A stretch of 21,569 nucleotides of DNA from contig JALVDQ010000430.1 in NCBI GenBank assembly GCA_027008885.1, positions 1 to 21,569 of the forward strand, written 5' to 3'. Source of the DNA: Thiotrichaceae bacterium. GTDB taxonomy: Bacteria > Pseudomonadota > Gammaproteobacteria > Thiotrichales > Thiotrichaceae. A program made the translations under genes and the position numbers. The notes below the pieces were generated by a model, which was given only the letters and a program-made list of their open reading frames with translations, did not search any database and was not told where the DNA came from. Shown piece after piece: positions 1 to 6,546 of this stretch (the stretch's first letter is position 1; each line of letters begins with the position of its first letter).

Positions 1-4
1 TACA

Positions 5-34
5 ATAATACCAATACAAGCATATAGGTATTAT
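5..34 (+). promoter_or_regulatory. Palindromic operator/promoter of the toxin-antitoxin pair
   Basis: A perfect 8-bp inverted repeat, ATAATACC (5-12) and GGTATTAT (27-34), is separated by 14 nt and ends three bases before the antitoxin ATG. Ribbon-helix-helix antitoxins usually repress their own operon by binding such repeats, so autoregulation is inferred. The right arm includes AGGT (26-29), the only Shine-Dalgarno-like stretch before the start, so binding could also block ribosome access. The promoter itself may lie partly outside the window. Confidence 0.5.
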
Positions 35-37
35 AAA

Positions 38-286
38 ATGCAAAGGTTAAGTATTACGATTGATGATACTATTAAACAAGAACTAGATAAGATCACCGCA
101 AAAGGTGAAAGAGCTGCTTTTGTATCAAAAGCAATAAAAAAAGCCATTGATGATTACCACAAGCAACAGGCTTTAAAAAAAATACTCGCTTTCAAGCCGT
201 ATAAAATTGATCAAGACTCCATTGATGTTTTACGAGAAGTTAGAGATAGCCGTAGTACACAAGTTATTGAAGCAAGCAAAAGCTAA
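38..286 (+). CDS. Ribbon-helix-helix antitoxin (VapB-like)
   Basis: An 82-residue protein. It opens with a short beta strand (RLSITIDD, residues 3-10) followed by two predicted helices (about 11-21 and 27-41), the layout of CopG/Arc-type ribbon-helix-helix DNA-binding domains. The lysine-rich tail (about 42-82) would be the toxin-binding, protease-sensitive part. It lies 14 nt upstream of a PIN-domain gene on the same strand, the classic antitoxin-toxin order. Its role would be to neutralise that nuclease and, with it, repress the operon through the repeat at 5-34. Function is inferred from fold and neighbour. The ATG at 38 is the only sensible start. Confidence 0.75.
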   Translation: MQRLSITIDDTIKQELDKITAKGERAAFVSKAIKKAIDDYHKQQALKKILAFKPYKIDQDSIDVLREVRDSRSTQVIEASKS

Positions 287-300
287 GGAATGTGTAAAAA

Positions 301-729
301 GTGATTCAATGCTATGTAATAGACAGTTCTGTTTTCAATAAGCTATATCTTGATGAGGTTGACAGGGATAAAGCACAAAATCTGTTTGTTCAGGCAGCAG
401 AAAATAAAGCCAAACTTTTTGCGCCTGATCTATTATTTCTGGAAGTCATTAATACAGCCCAGCGATGTGGCGTACCGGTGGAAAAAATTGTTGAACTGTT
501 AGACGCGCAGAAATATTTAATGCAGATACGGACGTTTAATGAAGAAGAAAAGAAAGTGGCATTAGAAATCATGTCGCAAGGGCATCCCAGTAGCGGTTAT
601 CCTTCAATTTATGATGCAATCTTCCATGCAATGGCTCTCTGCAATGATGCCATTTTTATTACAGCAGATAGACGACACTACGAAAAAGCAAAACAGCTTG
701 GGTCTATCTATTTATTAAATTCAATGTAG
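301..729 (+). CDS. PIN-domain toxin ribonuclease (VapC-like)
   Basis: A 142-residue single-domain PIN protein with a GTG start; AAGGAA just after the antitoxin stop (about 285-290) is a suitable ribosome binding site. The acidic metal-binding set is visible: Asp8 in VIDSSVF, Glu48 in FLEV, Asp105 in YDAIFHA and Asp123 in ITADRR. PIN toxins are Mg2+-dependent endoribonucleases that cut tRNA or rRNA when the antitoxin is degraded; the target here cannot be read. Length and residue spacing are normal, so it looks intact. The pair is probably one transcript. PIN plus RHH pairs are often horizontally spread, and the repeat-bracketed Uma2 gene just downstream suggests an accessory spot. Confidence 0.85.
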   Translation: MIQCYVIDSSVFNKLYLDEVDRDKAQNLFVQAAENKAKLFAPDLLFLEVINTAQRCGVPVEKIVELLDAQKYLMQIRTFNEEEKKVALEIMSQGHPSSGYPSIYDAIFHAMALCNDAIFITADRRHYEKAKQLGSIYLLNSM

Positions 730-766
730 CCCAACTTTTAGTCATATCTCATAATCATGTTATAAT

Positions 767-797
767 ACCCACCCCCCCCTATTTTTACAGTTTTTTA
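767..797 (+). repeat. C-run/T-run dispersed motif, copy 1
   Basis: ACCCA followed by eight C, TA, then T-rich sequence with ACAG between two T runs. It is the left member of the pair that brackets the Uma2 gene. It shares the CCCAC variant with copy 2 (1531-1561), whereas the other four copies in the window read CCCATCCCCCCT. It lies in the 225-nt gap between the toxin gene and the Uma2 gene. Confidence 0.6.
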
Positions 798-954
798 ACG
801 GATAAGACTTATGTCAAATGCCATTTTAAGTGATGGGAAAGGCTCAATACATCAAGAAGCAGATTATCATTTAATGTGAGTTCAACTCGTAGTGAAATAA
901 ATATGGTAAACTCCTGTAACAATCGTTGCGAACCATAAAAAGGAAATACAGCGT

Positions 955-1506
955 ATGAGTGTATTTACAAAAGCAGACTTGCCCGCCTACACTTATGAAG
1001 ACTACCAACAATGGGAAGGTGATTGGGAGTTGATTGAGGGTATTCCTTACGCAATGGCACCTGCTCCTGTAAAGCGTCATCAAATGTTAGTATTAGCCAT
1101 TGGCAGCGAGGTACTATCAATAGCCGATCAATGCTCACATTGCGAAGTCTTGATTGATGAAGACTGGAAACTTGACTCCAACACAGTGCTTAAACCAGAT
1201 GTTGCCATTGTTTGCAATGATGATAACCCTAACTTTATTAGCAAAACCCCCGACGTTATTTTTGAAATACTCAGCCCCGCAACCGCACGGCGTGATGAAG
1301 GGATTAAATTCAATCATTATGAAGAACAGGGCGTAAAATATTATATTCTCGTTTATCCTGACGAGCTAATTGCCAAGGTATATCAACATAATGGTGACAA
1401 ATTTAAAAAAGTCGCCGAGTGTGATACAGAACGCTTTGATTTTAAAGCAGCTAGTTGCCCGTTTGGCATTAGCTTTACCAAGGTTTTTAAACGCTTTCGG
1501 AAATAA
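955..1506 (+). CDS. Uma2-family (DUF820) putative PD-(D/E)XK endonuclease
   Basis: A 183-residue protein. It shows the family pattern in order: Tyr/Trp-rich N-terminus with WELIEG (24-29), LKPDVAIV (79-86, Asp82), a second PDVIFEILSP block (99-108, Glu104), Lys118 on the following helix, then GVKYYILVYPDE (126-137). Asp82, Glu104 and Lys118 fit the PD-(D/E)XK nuclease core expected for Uma2/DUF820. The biological role of this family is not settled. The start has AGGAAA at 941-946, 8 nt upstream. The gene stands alone, with its own intergenic space on both sides, and is enclosed by direct copies of a C-run/T-run motif, which suggests it may have moved as cargo. Confidence 0.8.
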   Translation: MSVFTKADLPAYTYEDYQQWEGDWELIEGIPYAMAPAPVKRHQMLVLAIGSEVLSIADQCSHCEVLIDEDWKLDSNTVLKPDVAIVCNDDNPNFISKTPDVIFEILSPATARRDEGIKFNHYEEQGVKYYILVYPDELIAKVYQHNGDKFKKVAECDTERFDFKAASCPFGISFTKVFKRFRK

Positions 1507-1530
1507 TGGTTCTGGAGTGACGCAATAATA

Positions 1531-1561
1531 AACCCACCCCCCCTATATTTTTATATTTTTT
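1531..1561 (+). repeat. C-run/T-run dispersed motif, copy 2
   Basis: AACCCA, seven C, TATA, then T-rich sequence. It begins 24 nt after the Uma2 stop codon, in the same orientation as copy 1 at 767-797. The rest of the 1562-1781 gap is AT-rich. It holds an imperfect hairpin, GCGACT (1640-1645) with AGTCGC (1657-1662), but no gene I can support. Confidence 0.6.
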
Positions 1562-1781
1562 GCTGGTCTTACGCTTAAAAATTGATTATAATCATGAACT
1601 TAGATAATAGAGTCACAAACGAGAATCATTCTTGTCGGCGCGACTTTTAAAATTTCAGTCGCAAGATTAAGAAAACCTTGTAAGTAGCTGATATTATTTA
1701 AAATACACCGAAAACACGGGTAAGACGCGCAGAGCATTGATTTTAAAGTAAAAAATGCACTTTTTGTCAGTAGGTGTCTCT

Positions 1782-2201
1782 TTAGCGTTCTACCAGCACG
1801 GCACATTCTGCGTGGCGTACTACTTTTGCTGCTGTTGAGCCTAGCAGATAATCTTCGAAGCCTGGTTTATGTGAGTTTATGATAATTAAATTCACTTCGT
1901 TTTTGTCTGCTGATTCAAGAATACTGCTGTATGAGCGACCTTTGCGAACTTCGATTTGCACCTTGTCGGTGTTATCTATTTCGGATTTTTCGAGTAATGT
2001 CTGCAAGTCTTTTCTGGCGCTTTCGACCTTGTCTGTTTTAAATTCTTCGGGTAGAAAGTTTTGCACATATTCAGGGACTTCTTCAACGACATGCAATAGT
2101 ATGATGCCTTTTTCTCCTCCCAGTTTATTGGCTTTGTTAATTGATGCAAGCGCCTGTTCTTCATGCGCGAAATCTATTGGAATCAGTATTTTACTGTACA
2201 T
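1782..2201 (-). CDS. Universal stress protein (UspA superfamily, UspF/G-like)
   Basis: A 139-residue single Usp domain. The N-terminus KILIPIDF is the usual first strand. The C-terminal block SHKPGFEDYLLGSTAAKVVR matches the nucleotide-binding loop of the ATP-binding UspF/UspG type, followed by HAECAVLV as last strand. It overlaps the 3' end of the upstream MscS-family gene by 11 nt, so the two are very likely co-translated. AAGG about 8 nt before the ATG is the ribosome binding site. A joint role in envelope or osmotic stress is inferred from the pairing alone. Confidence 0.88.
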   Translation of the reverse strand: MYSKILIPIDFAHEEQALASINKANKLGGEKGIILLHVVEEVPEYVQNFLPEEFKTDKVESARKDLQTLLEKSEIDNTDKVQIEVRKGRSYSSILESADKNEVNLIIINSHKPGFEDYLLGSTAAKVVRHAECAVLVER

Positions 2202-3306
2202 TTTGTCTACCTTTTAGCAATTTTGTTTTGTGCTTGTGTGGCAATATTTCTGATGAGGTGGTTATTGGTGTTGCCAGTGATATACCTTTTTTAATTGATG
2301 TCTCCAGCATGAGTTCCAGTAAACGCTGCCTCGTTTGCATTAGTTTTTCCACGTCTTTAGTATAGTAATAAAACAGCCATTCGACTGCATGATCGCCGGT
2401 GTCTTTGACTCCATACTCGAGTTCATATTGATCTTCGAGGGCAATCCCAGGGTCTTCTTTGGCAAGTTCATAGACGCTTTCAAACAGGTCTTTTAGCTGC
2501 GCGGAGCTGACGTCATAGGATATTTTAAATGTAAGGCTTTCGCGTAACCCCCTGGCGGATGCAAATTTGGAAAGGTTATGCACGGTAAAGTTACGGAGTT
2601 TCGAGTTTCTGATCATTACTCTATGATTATTAACAATATTTAAAATTACAGTATGAAATATTTTGGTTTTGTAAACCAGCCCGTAAATTTCTTCTCCGTC
2701 ATTAAACTGGATTACGTCGCCCTCTGACAGCATGTCGCTATTCAAGATAATGAGTCCGTGAAAAATATCTGGTGCCCAGATGCTTGATGTCAAGGCAAGA
2801 AAAACGCCGATCAGACCAATCACGCCTCCTGCTTCAAGCATCGAGTCAAAGCCAAGCAGACGGATAATGCTGATTAATGCCAGAATACCGATGGCGATGC
2901 TGCTAAAAAAACTAAGCATACGGGTTTGATAGCTGGCAATATGACGTTTTTTGCCGTTGATTTCCCGTTCTTTGCCGTATTGCCGAACCAGAAAAAGATG
3001 TGCAAGGTGCATTGCCAGGTAAGCAAAGTAAATTATGGCGAGTGCAGCCAGCAGATGAAACAGCAGATTTTTATTGTCTTTGTTCTGAAAGAAGCGGTAG
3101 TAGCCATAAGTGATCATAAATAACAGGTTTAAGGCTCTGAATATCATCACCTTGCGCTTGATATCTGATTTGTTATCGCTCTCTTGCGGATTTTGATAGA
3201 GCCATTTGACAAGCTGTGAGGCAAAGATCAGCAATAAGACATTGATGCCCAGAATGATATATCCCAATAAGTCGATATTGTTGATTATGGTGCTTAGACT
3301 GTTCAT
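2191..3306 (-). CDS. Mechanosensitive ion channel, MscS family
   Basis: A 371-residue inner-membrane protein with predicted membrane spans near residues 12-32, 53-70, 82-106, 132-150 and 157-185. The last is the Gly/Ala-rich pore helix (EAGGVIGLIGVFLALTSS). It is followed by the MscS beta domain (LNSDMLSEGDVIQFNDGEE, about 188-206) and the mixed alpha/beta cytoplasmic domain to about 340. Members open on membrane tension and release small solutes during hypo-osmotic shock. It has two or three more N-terminal helices than minimal E. coli MscS, as many family members do. It is first in a two-gene unit with the Usp gene (11-nt overlap) and diverges from the PhnD-like gene. No strong ribosome binding site is seen. 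Confidence 0.85.
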   Translation of the reverse strand: MNSLSTIINNIDLLGYIILGINVLLLIFASQLVKWLYQNPQESDNKSDIKRKVMIFRALNLLFMITYGYYRFFQNKDNKNLLFHLLAALAIIYFAYLAMHLAHLFLVRQYGKEREINGKKRHIASYQTRMLSFFSSIAIGILALISIIRLLGFDSMLEAGGVIGLIGVFLALTSSIWAPDIFHGLIILNSDMLSEGDVIQFNDGEEIYGLVYKTKIFHTVILNIVNNHRVMIRNSKLRNFTVHNLSKFASARGLRESLTFKISYDVSSAQLKDLFESVYELAKEDPGIALEDQYELEYGVKDTGDHAVEWLFYYYTKDVEKLMQTRQRLLELMLETSIKKGISLATPITTSSEILPHKHKTKLLKGRQNVQ

Positions 3307-3432
3307 AGAAGAAATAACCCAATTACAGCTTGTCGGTTTTATAAGTCAGAATAATTAAATATAACTATAATGCAAGGTTTCTATTACTCTTGATAAAAAT
3401 CAAATCAAAAAAACAATAAAAAGAGATTATTT

Positions 3433-4194
3433 ATGAATCATTTTAAGTTAATGGTGTGTCCCCATGATACGGCGAAAAACCCTGAAAACTGGTTTAATTT
3501 TTCACAGTATCTGTCACAGACTGTCTCTTCCAGCTTTCTGTTTCAAAAAAGTATCGACTTTCCTGATTTTCACGATAATTTGATGAGCGGAGGATTGATT
3601 TATGCTAATCCGCAAGATTCGCTAAAACTCATCAGGGAACATGCCTATATACCGGTAGCGCGCCCCTCAAATCTGTCAGATGAAATTGTTTTTATTGCGA
3701 CAAATAGCCTTGAGGCAGCGAAGATTGATGATTTAAGCGGTGAACAAATAAGCAGTGTTGAGTCAATGATGGTGACTAATGTCGGGCTAAAATCCTTATC
3801 TGATCTTGATATTAGACCTTCCGGTATTGATTCAAAAGCAAGCTGGATGGCGGTTGTTAAAAGTATATTTCGTAATGAGGCTGATTATGCCATGGTTTAT
3901 AAGGATTTTTATGAAGGCTTAAACCGGTTGAGCAAAAGCGGCTTGCAAAAAATTGCTGAAACTTATGACGGCAGCATTCATCATAATTTTTTAATTTCTG
4001 AAGAACTTGCTGATTCTGCTGAAAAAATCCGGCAATGCTTGACACAGATGCATGAAAATGAAAAGGGCAAAGCATTATTAAAAGCTTTGAAAATGGAAAA
4101 ATTAGTAACAGTAAGCAGGGAAGAAATATTAAAGTTTGAAGCTCTGGATAGCTATAAGCTGGATAGTCATAAGCCTGAATCCGCGCTGGCTTAA
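3433..4194 (+). CDS. PhnD-like periplasmic-binding-fold protein without signal peptide
   Basis: A 253-residue protein resembling the binding proteins of phosphate/phosphite/phosphonate ABC importers (COG3221). It starts with a short strand and VCPHDTAKNPENWFNFSQYL (8-27), has ANPQDSLKLI in lobe one, and a later GIDSKASWMAVVKSIFRNEA DYAMVY region where the family usually has a GS-x-VxxGxADxA pattern. No signal peptide or lipobox is visible, so it should stay in the cytoplasm, and there are no PhnC/PhnE-type genes next to it. A sensor or ligand-binding role is therefore more likely than import, but this is inference. AAGAG at 3421-3425 is the ribosome binding site. It converges on rluD with only 5 nt between the stop codons. 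Confidence 0.6.
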   Translation: MNHFKLMVCPHDTAKNPENWFNFSQYLSQTVSSSFLFQKSIDFPDFHDNLMSGGLIYANPQDSLKLIREHAYIPVARPSNLSDEIVFIATNSLEAAKIDDLSGEQISSVESMMVTNVGLKSLSDLDIRPSGIDSKASWMAVVKSIFRNEADYAMVYKDFYEGLNRLSKSGLQKIAETYDGSIHHNFLISEELADSAEKIRQCLTQMHENEKGKALLKALKMEKLVTVSREEILKFEALDSYKLDSHKPESALA

Positions 4195-4204
4195 AGGATT
4201 CAGG
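4174..4204. terminator. Bidirectional hairpin across two convergent stop codons
   Basis: CCTGAATCC (4174-4182) and GGATTCAGG (4196-4204) form a perfect 9-bp stem with a 13-nt loop. The hairpin contains the end of the PhnD-like gene (stop 4192-4194) and the last codon of rluD on the other strand (stop 4200-4202). With a 5-nt intergenic gap it is the obvious candidate for stopping transcription from both sides, though neither side has a long T tract. Confidence 0.5.
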
Positions 4205-5165
4205 TCTGAATTTCGAGGCTGTTAACCAGTTTTTGCATTGCTTCTGGCATGGCGACTTGCCACGATACCTCTTTTCCTGTTTCCGGATGCTGTAAGCTTA
4301 AACGGGTGGCATGTAGTGCCTGGCGGTTCATTCTTTGTATTTTATTGCGCACTTCCTGATCCAGTTTTGCGGGTACTCTGGGTCTGCCGCCGTATACCCT
4401 GTCTCCTACTATCGGCATGTGTTTCCATGCCAGATGTACGCGGATCTGGTGAGTGCGTCCTGTTTCCAGATTGACGCGCAGCAAGGTATGCTGGAATAAA
4501 CGCTGTTCCACGGTATAGTGAGTGATAGCTGTTTTTCCGCCTCCCATGGTTAAAACTGTCATGCGTTTTCTGTCACGGGGGTGTCTGCCAATATTGCCTT
4601 CTATGGTGCCACCTGCGATGACATCGCCAGAGACCAGTGCGAGATATTCTCTTTTTACCTGCCTTGCCTGTAACTGCTTAACCAGTGCAGTGTATGCCTC
4701 GAGTGTTTTTGCAACCATCATCAATCCTGTGGTGTCTTTGTCAAGACGATGCACAATGCCTGCTCTGGGCAGGTTTTTTTGCTTTTCATTATGTGCCAGC
4801 AGGGCGTTGACAAGTGTGCCAGTGAGGTTTCCAGCACCAGGATGCACCACCAGACCGGCTGGTTTATTAATAACCAGCATGTGTTCATCTTCAAAAATAA
4901 TGTCAAGCTCTATTGCTTCGGGCAGGTCATGTGTTTGTTCGGATTGCACGGGTGTCACGCTGATTTGTTCGCCTCCAAAAACTTTATCACGTGTTTTAGC
5001 TTTTTTCTGGTTAAGCAGGATATTCCCGGACTTGATCCATTTTTGTAGCTGACTGCGTGAATACTGTGGGCATAATTGAGCTACAACCACGTCCAGACGT
5101 TCGCCCAGTGTTCCCTCAGGTACGATTAAGACTGATTGCTCTTTTGCCTTGTTTTCTGTGTTCAT
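4200..5165 (-). CDS. rluD: 23S rRNA pseudouridine synthase RluD
   Basis: A 321-residue protein with an N-terminal S4 RNA-binding domain (about 21-75: GERLDVVVAQL ... SRSQLQKWIKSGNILLNQ) and a RluA-family catalytic domain. The signature GIVHRLDKDTTGLMMVAK (136-153) contains the catalytic Asp142, and RTHQIRVHL follows later. RluD makes the three pseudouridines of helix 69 in 23S rRNA (1911, 1915, 1917 in E. coli), needed for normal ribosome assembly. Length matches E. coli RluD. The divergent position to bamD is the conserved gammaproteobacterial order and favours RluD over RluA or RluC. Intact. Confidence 0.93.
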   Translation of the reverse strand: MNTENKAKEQSVLIVPEGTLGERLDVVVAQLCPQYSRSQLQKWIKSGNILLNQKKAKTRDKVFGGEQISVTPVQSEQTHDLPEAIELDIIFEDEHMLVINKPAGLVVHPGAGNLTGTLVNALLAHNEKQKNLPRAGIVHRLDKDTTGLMMVAKTLEAYTALVKQLQARQVKREYLALVSGDVIAGGTIEGNIGRHPRDRKRMTVLTMGGGKTAITHYTVEQRLFQHTLLRVNLETGRTHQIRVHLAWKHMPIVGDRVYGGRPRVPAKLDQEVRNKIQRMNRQALHATRLSLQHPETGKEVSWQVAMPEAMQKLVNSLEIQT

Positions 5166-5244
5166 TGCTATCTTGTCTACCCTTCTTCTGAGAACCTGTC
5201 TGTAAAAAACAGGCGCAATTATAAGAGATTAATGAGCAGCTATG

Positions 5245-5287
5245 TTGAAAACCTTAATTTACTGTATAATAGACCGGATATTATAAT
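5245..5287 (+). promoter_or_regulatory. Probable promoter region of bamD
   Basis: Two perfect TATAAT hexamers lie in tandem at 5265-5270 and 5282-5287. The upstream -35 candidates are poor: TTGAAA (5245-5250) is only 14 nt from the first, and TTACTG (5259-5264) is 17 nt from the second. Transcription is likely to start around 5277-5295, which would leave very little leader for an ATG at 5302 and favours the downstream bamD starts. Confidence 0.35.
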
Positions 5288-5334
5288 AAAACGGCTATCT
5301 CATGTTTCTGCTAAATAAAAATCAATTGCAAAAA

Positions 5335-6117
5335 ATGACCATGATAAAAAACTACCTGGGCTTGTTTCTGCTTGCCGGCATTCTGTTTGGGCTTTCTTCC
5401 TGTTCAATTTTCAAGGAAAAAGAACAGCCGGATTTAACCTCTGGTTATTCTGCCAACAAGTTGTTTCAGGATGCCCGCGCATCGCTCAAGTCAGGTAACT
5501 ACGAAACCGCAATCAAGCAATATGAAACGCTTGAGGCAAAGTATCCATTGGGTCGATACGCGCAACAGGCGCTCCTGGAGCAGGCTTATGCCTACTATAA
5601 ATATGATGAACCAGATACTGCACTTGATACAATTGACCGCTATATGCGCCTGTATCCCCGCAGTCCCCGCATGGATTATGCTCTTTATCTGCGTGGTTTG
5701 ATTAACTTCGGCAGGGGCGGAAGTATTATTGATAAAATTTTCCCAAGAAATTTTTCTGATCTTGACGGGGTGAGACAGAAGGAGGCATTTCACGATTTTT
5801 CAACCCTGTTGACACGTCACCCAAACAGTCCCTATGCGGCTGATGCCAGACAGCGCATGCATTTTTTAAAAAATACACTGGCTGAAACTGAAGTTGATGT
5901 CGCCAAATATTATATGAAGCGTGGCGCCTATCTTGCTGCCTATAATCGTGCTGATTATGCCATTAAACATCATCAGGGGACTCCAGCAATAATCGAAGCA
6001 TTGCAGATAAAAATCTGCGCTGCCAGAAAACTTGGAAAAAATGATTTGGCAAATGACACAATGAGGATTTTAAAGCTGAATTTTCCAACAAAGACAAACT
6101 TTAGCTGCCCCAAATAA
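5335..6117 (+). CDS. bamD: Outer membrane protein assembly lipoprotein BamD
   Basis: About 260 residues. A lipoprotein signal peptide (MIKNYLGLFLLAGILFGLSSC) ends in LSSC, so the mature protein starts at a lipidated Cys. TPR-like helical repeats follow: SANKLFQDARASLKSGNYET, then YPLGRYAQQALLEQAYAYYK and YPRSPRMDYALYLRGL. This is the BamD/ComL/YfiO pattern, including the YP..Y...A.L..A repeat. BamD is an essential subunit of the BAM complex that inserts beta-barrel proteins. I chose the ATG at 5335 because it gives MTMIKNYL, like the MTRMKYL of E. coli BamD. An ATG at 5302 would give an unusually long n-region; 5341 is also possible. None of the three has a clear ribosome binding site. Divergent from rluD. 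Confidence 0.9.
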   Translation: MTMIKNYLGLFLLAGILFGLSSCSIFKEKEQPDLTSGYSANKLFQDARASLKSGNYETAIKQYETLEAKYPLGRYAQQALLEQAYAYYKYDEPDTALDTIDRYMRLYPRSPRMDYALYLRGLINFGRGGSIIDKIFPRNFSDLDGVRQKEAFHDFSTLLTRHPNSPYAADARQRMHFLKNTLAETEVDVAKYYMKRGAYLAAYNRADYAIKHHQGTPAIIEALQIKICAARKLGKNDLANDTMRILKLNFPTKTNFSCPK

Positions 6118-6143
6118 AGGCATAAGGCGACATAACGCAATAA

Positions 6144-6184
6144 TTTTGCAGGTCGGATTGGCTCAAAGTGTAATCCGACAAAAT
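6144..6184. terminator. Bidirectional terminator-like hairpin after bamD
   Basis: GTCGGATT (6152-6159) and AATCCGAC (6172-6179) form an 8-bp perfect stem. It is extended outside a small bulge by TTTTG (6144-6148) and CAAAA, giving T-rich sequence on both strands. It lies between the convergent bamD gene and the lysine-rich gene ending at 6184. The arms use the same GTCGG/CCGAC core as the REP-like hairpins elsewhere in this window. Confidence 0.5.
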
Positions 6185-6474
6185 TATTTATTTTCCTGCT
6201 TTTTTAACTGTTTGGCTTTTTTTGCTTTTTTCAGTGCTTTTTTATGTTCCTGCAAAAGTTCAATACCTTTTTTTCGGTGTGCGTGTATCAGAGCCAGTTC
6301 TTTGGAAATTTTTTCCTTGTTGCCTTTTCCCTCTGCAAATTTTGACTCAAGTTTGGCTTCGCGTTTGCGAAGTTTTTTAAGTACATGCTTTAAGCATTTG
6401 ATTTTCTCCTTGCGTTTGCGGTTTTCTGCATTGAGATATTCATCAGCCATTGTCATTAAGTCGTGAATCTTCAT
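6184..6474 (-). CDS. Small lysine-rich coiled-coil protein of unknown function
   Basis: A 96-residue, strongly basic protein made almost wholly of K, E, A, L and R in helix-forming order: KCLKHVLKKLRKREAKLESK (about 26-45), then a long helix ending in KKALKKAKKAKQLKKQENK. It has no signal peptide, Cys or membrane span. A perfect ribosome binding site (AAAAGGAG, 8 nt before the ATG) argues that it is expressed. The tail resembles the lysine-rich tails of nucleic-acid-binding proteins, but I do not recognise a family and assign no function. It lies 72 nt downstream of the Na+/Pi cotransporter stop codon on the same strand and may be co-transcribed with it. Confidence 0.6.
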   Translation of the reverse strand: MKIHDLMTMADEYLNAENRKRKEKIKCLKHVLKKLRKREAKLESKFAEGKGNKEKISKELALIHAHRKKGIELLQEHKKALKKAKKAKQLKKQENK

Positions 6475-6546
6475 TAGCAGTACTCCTTTTCTATTGCCCT
6501 GGTATTGCCTGAATCAGCGAGACTTGTTGTAGCGGATCATACCAAT

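Noticed and set aside
767..797. G-quadruplex formed by the C-run motif complement
   Set aside because: Each copy has only one long and one short G-run, too few for an intramolecular four-strand structure.
811..879. 22-codon ATG frame before the Uma2 gene (starts MSNAILSDGKG)
   Set aside because: No ribosome binding site, very short, no recognisable relation; kept out as unsupported.
4522..5052. 176-codon plus-strand frame opposite rluD
   Set aside because: Lies wholly antisense to a clear rluD; Cys/Ser/Pro-rich composition is that of a shadow frame.
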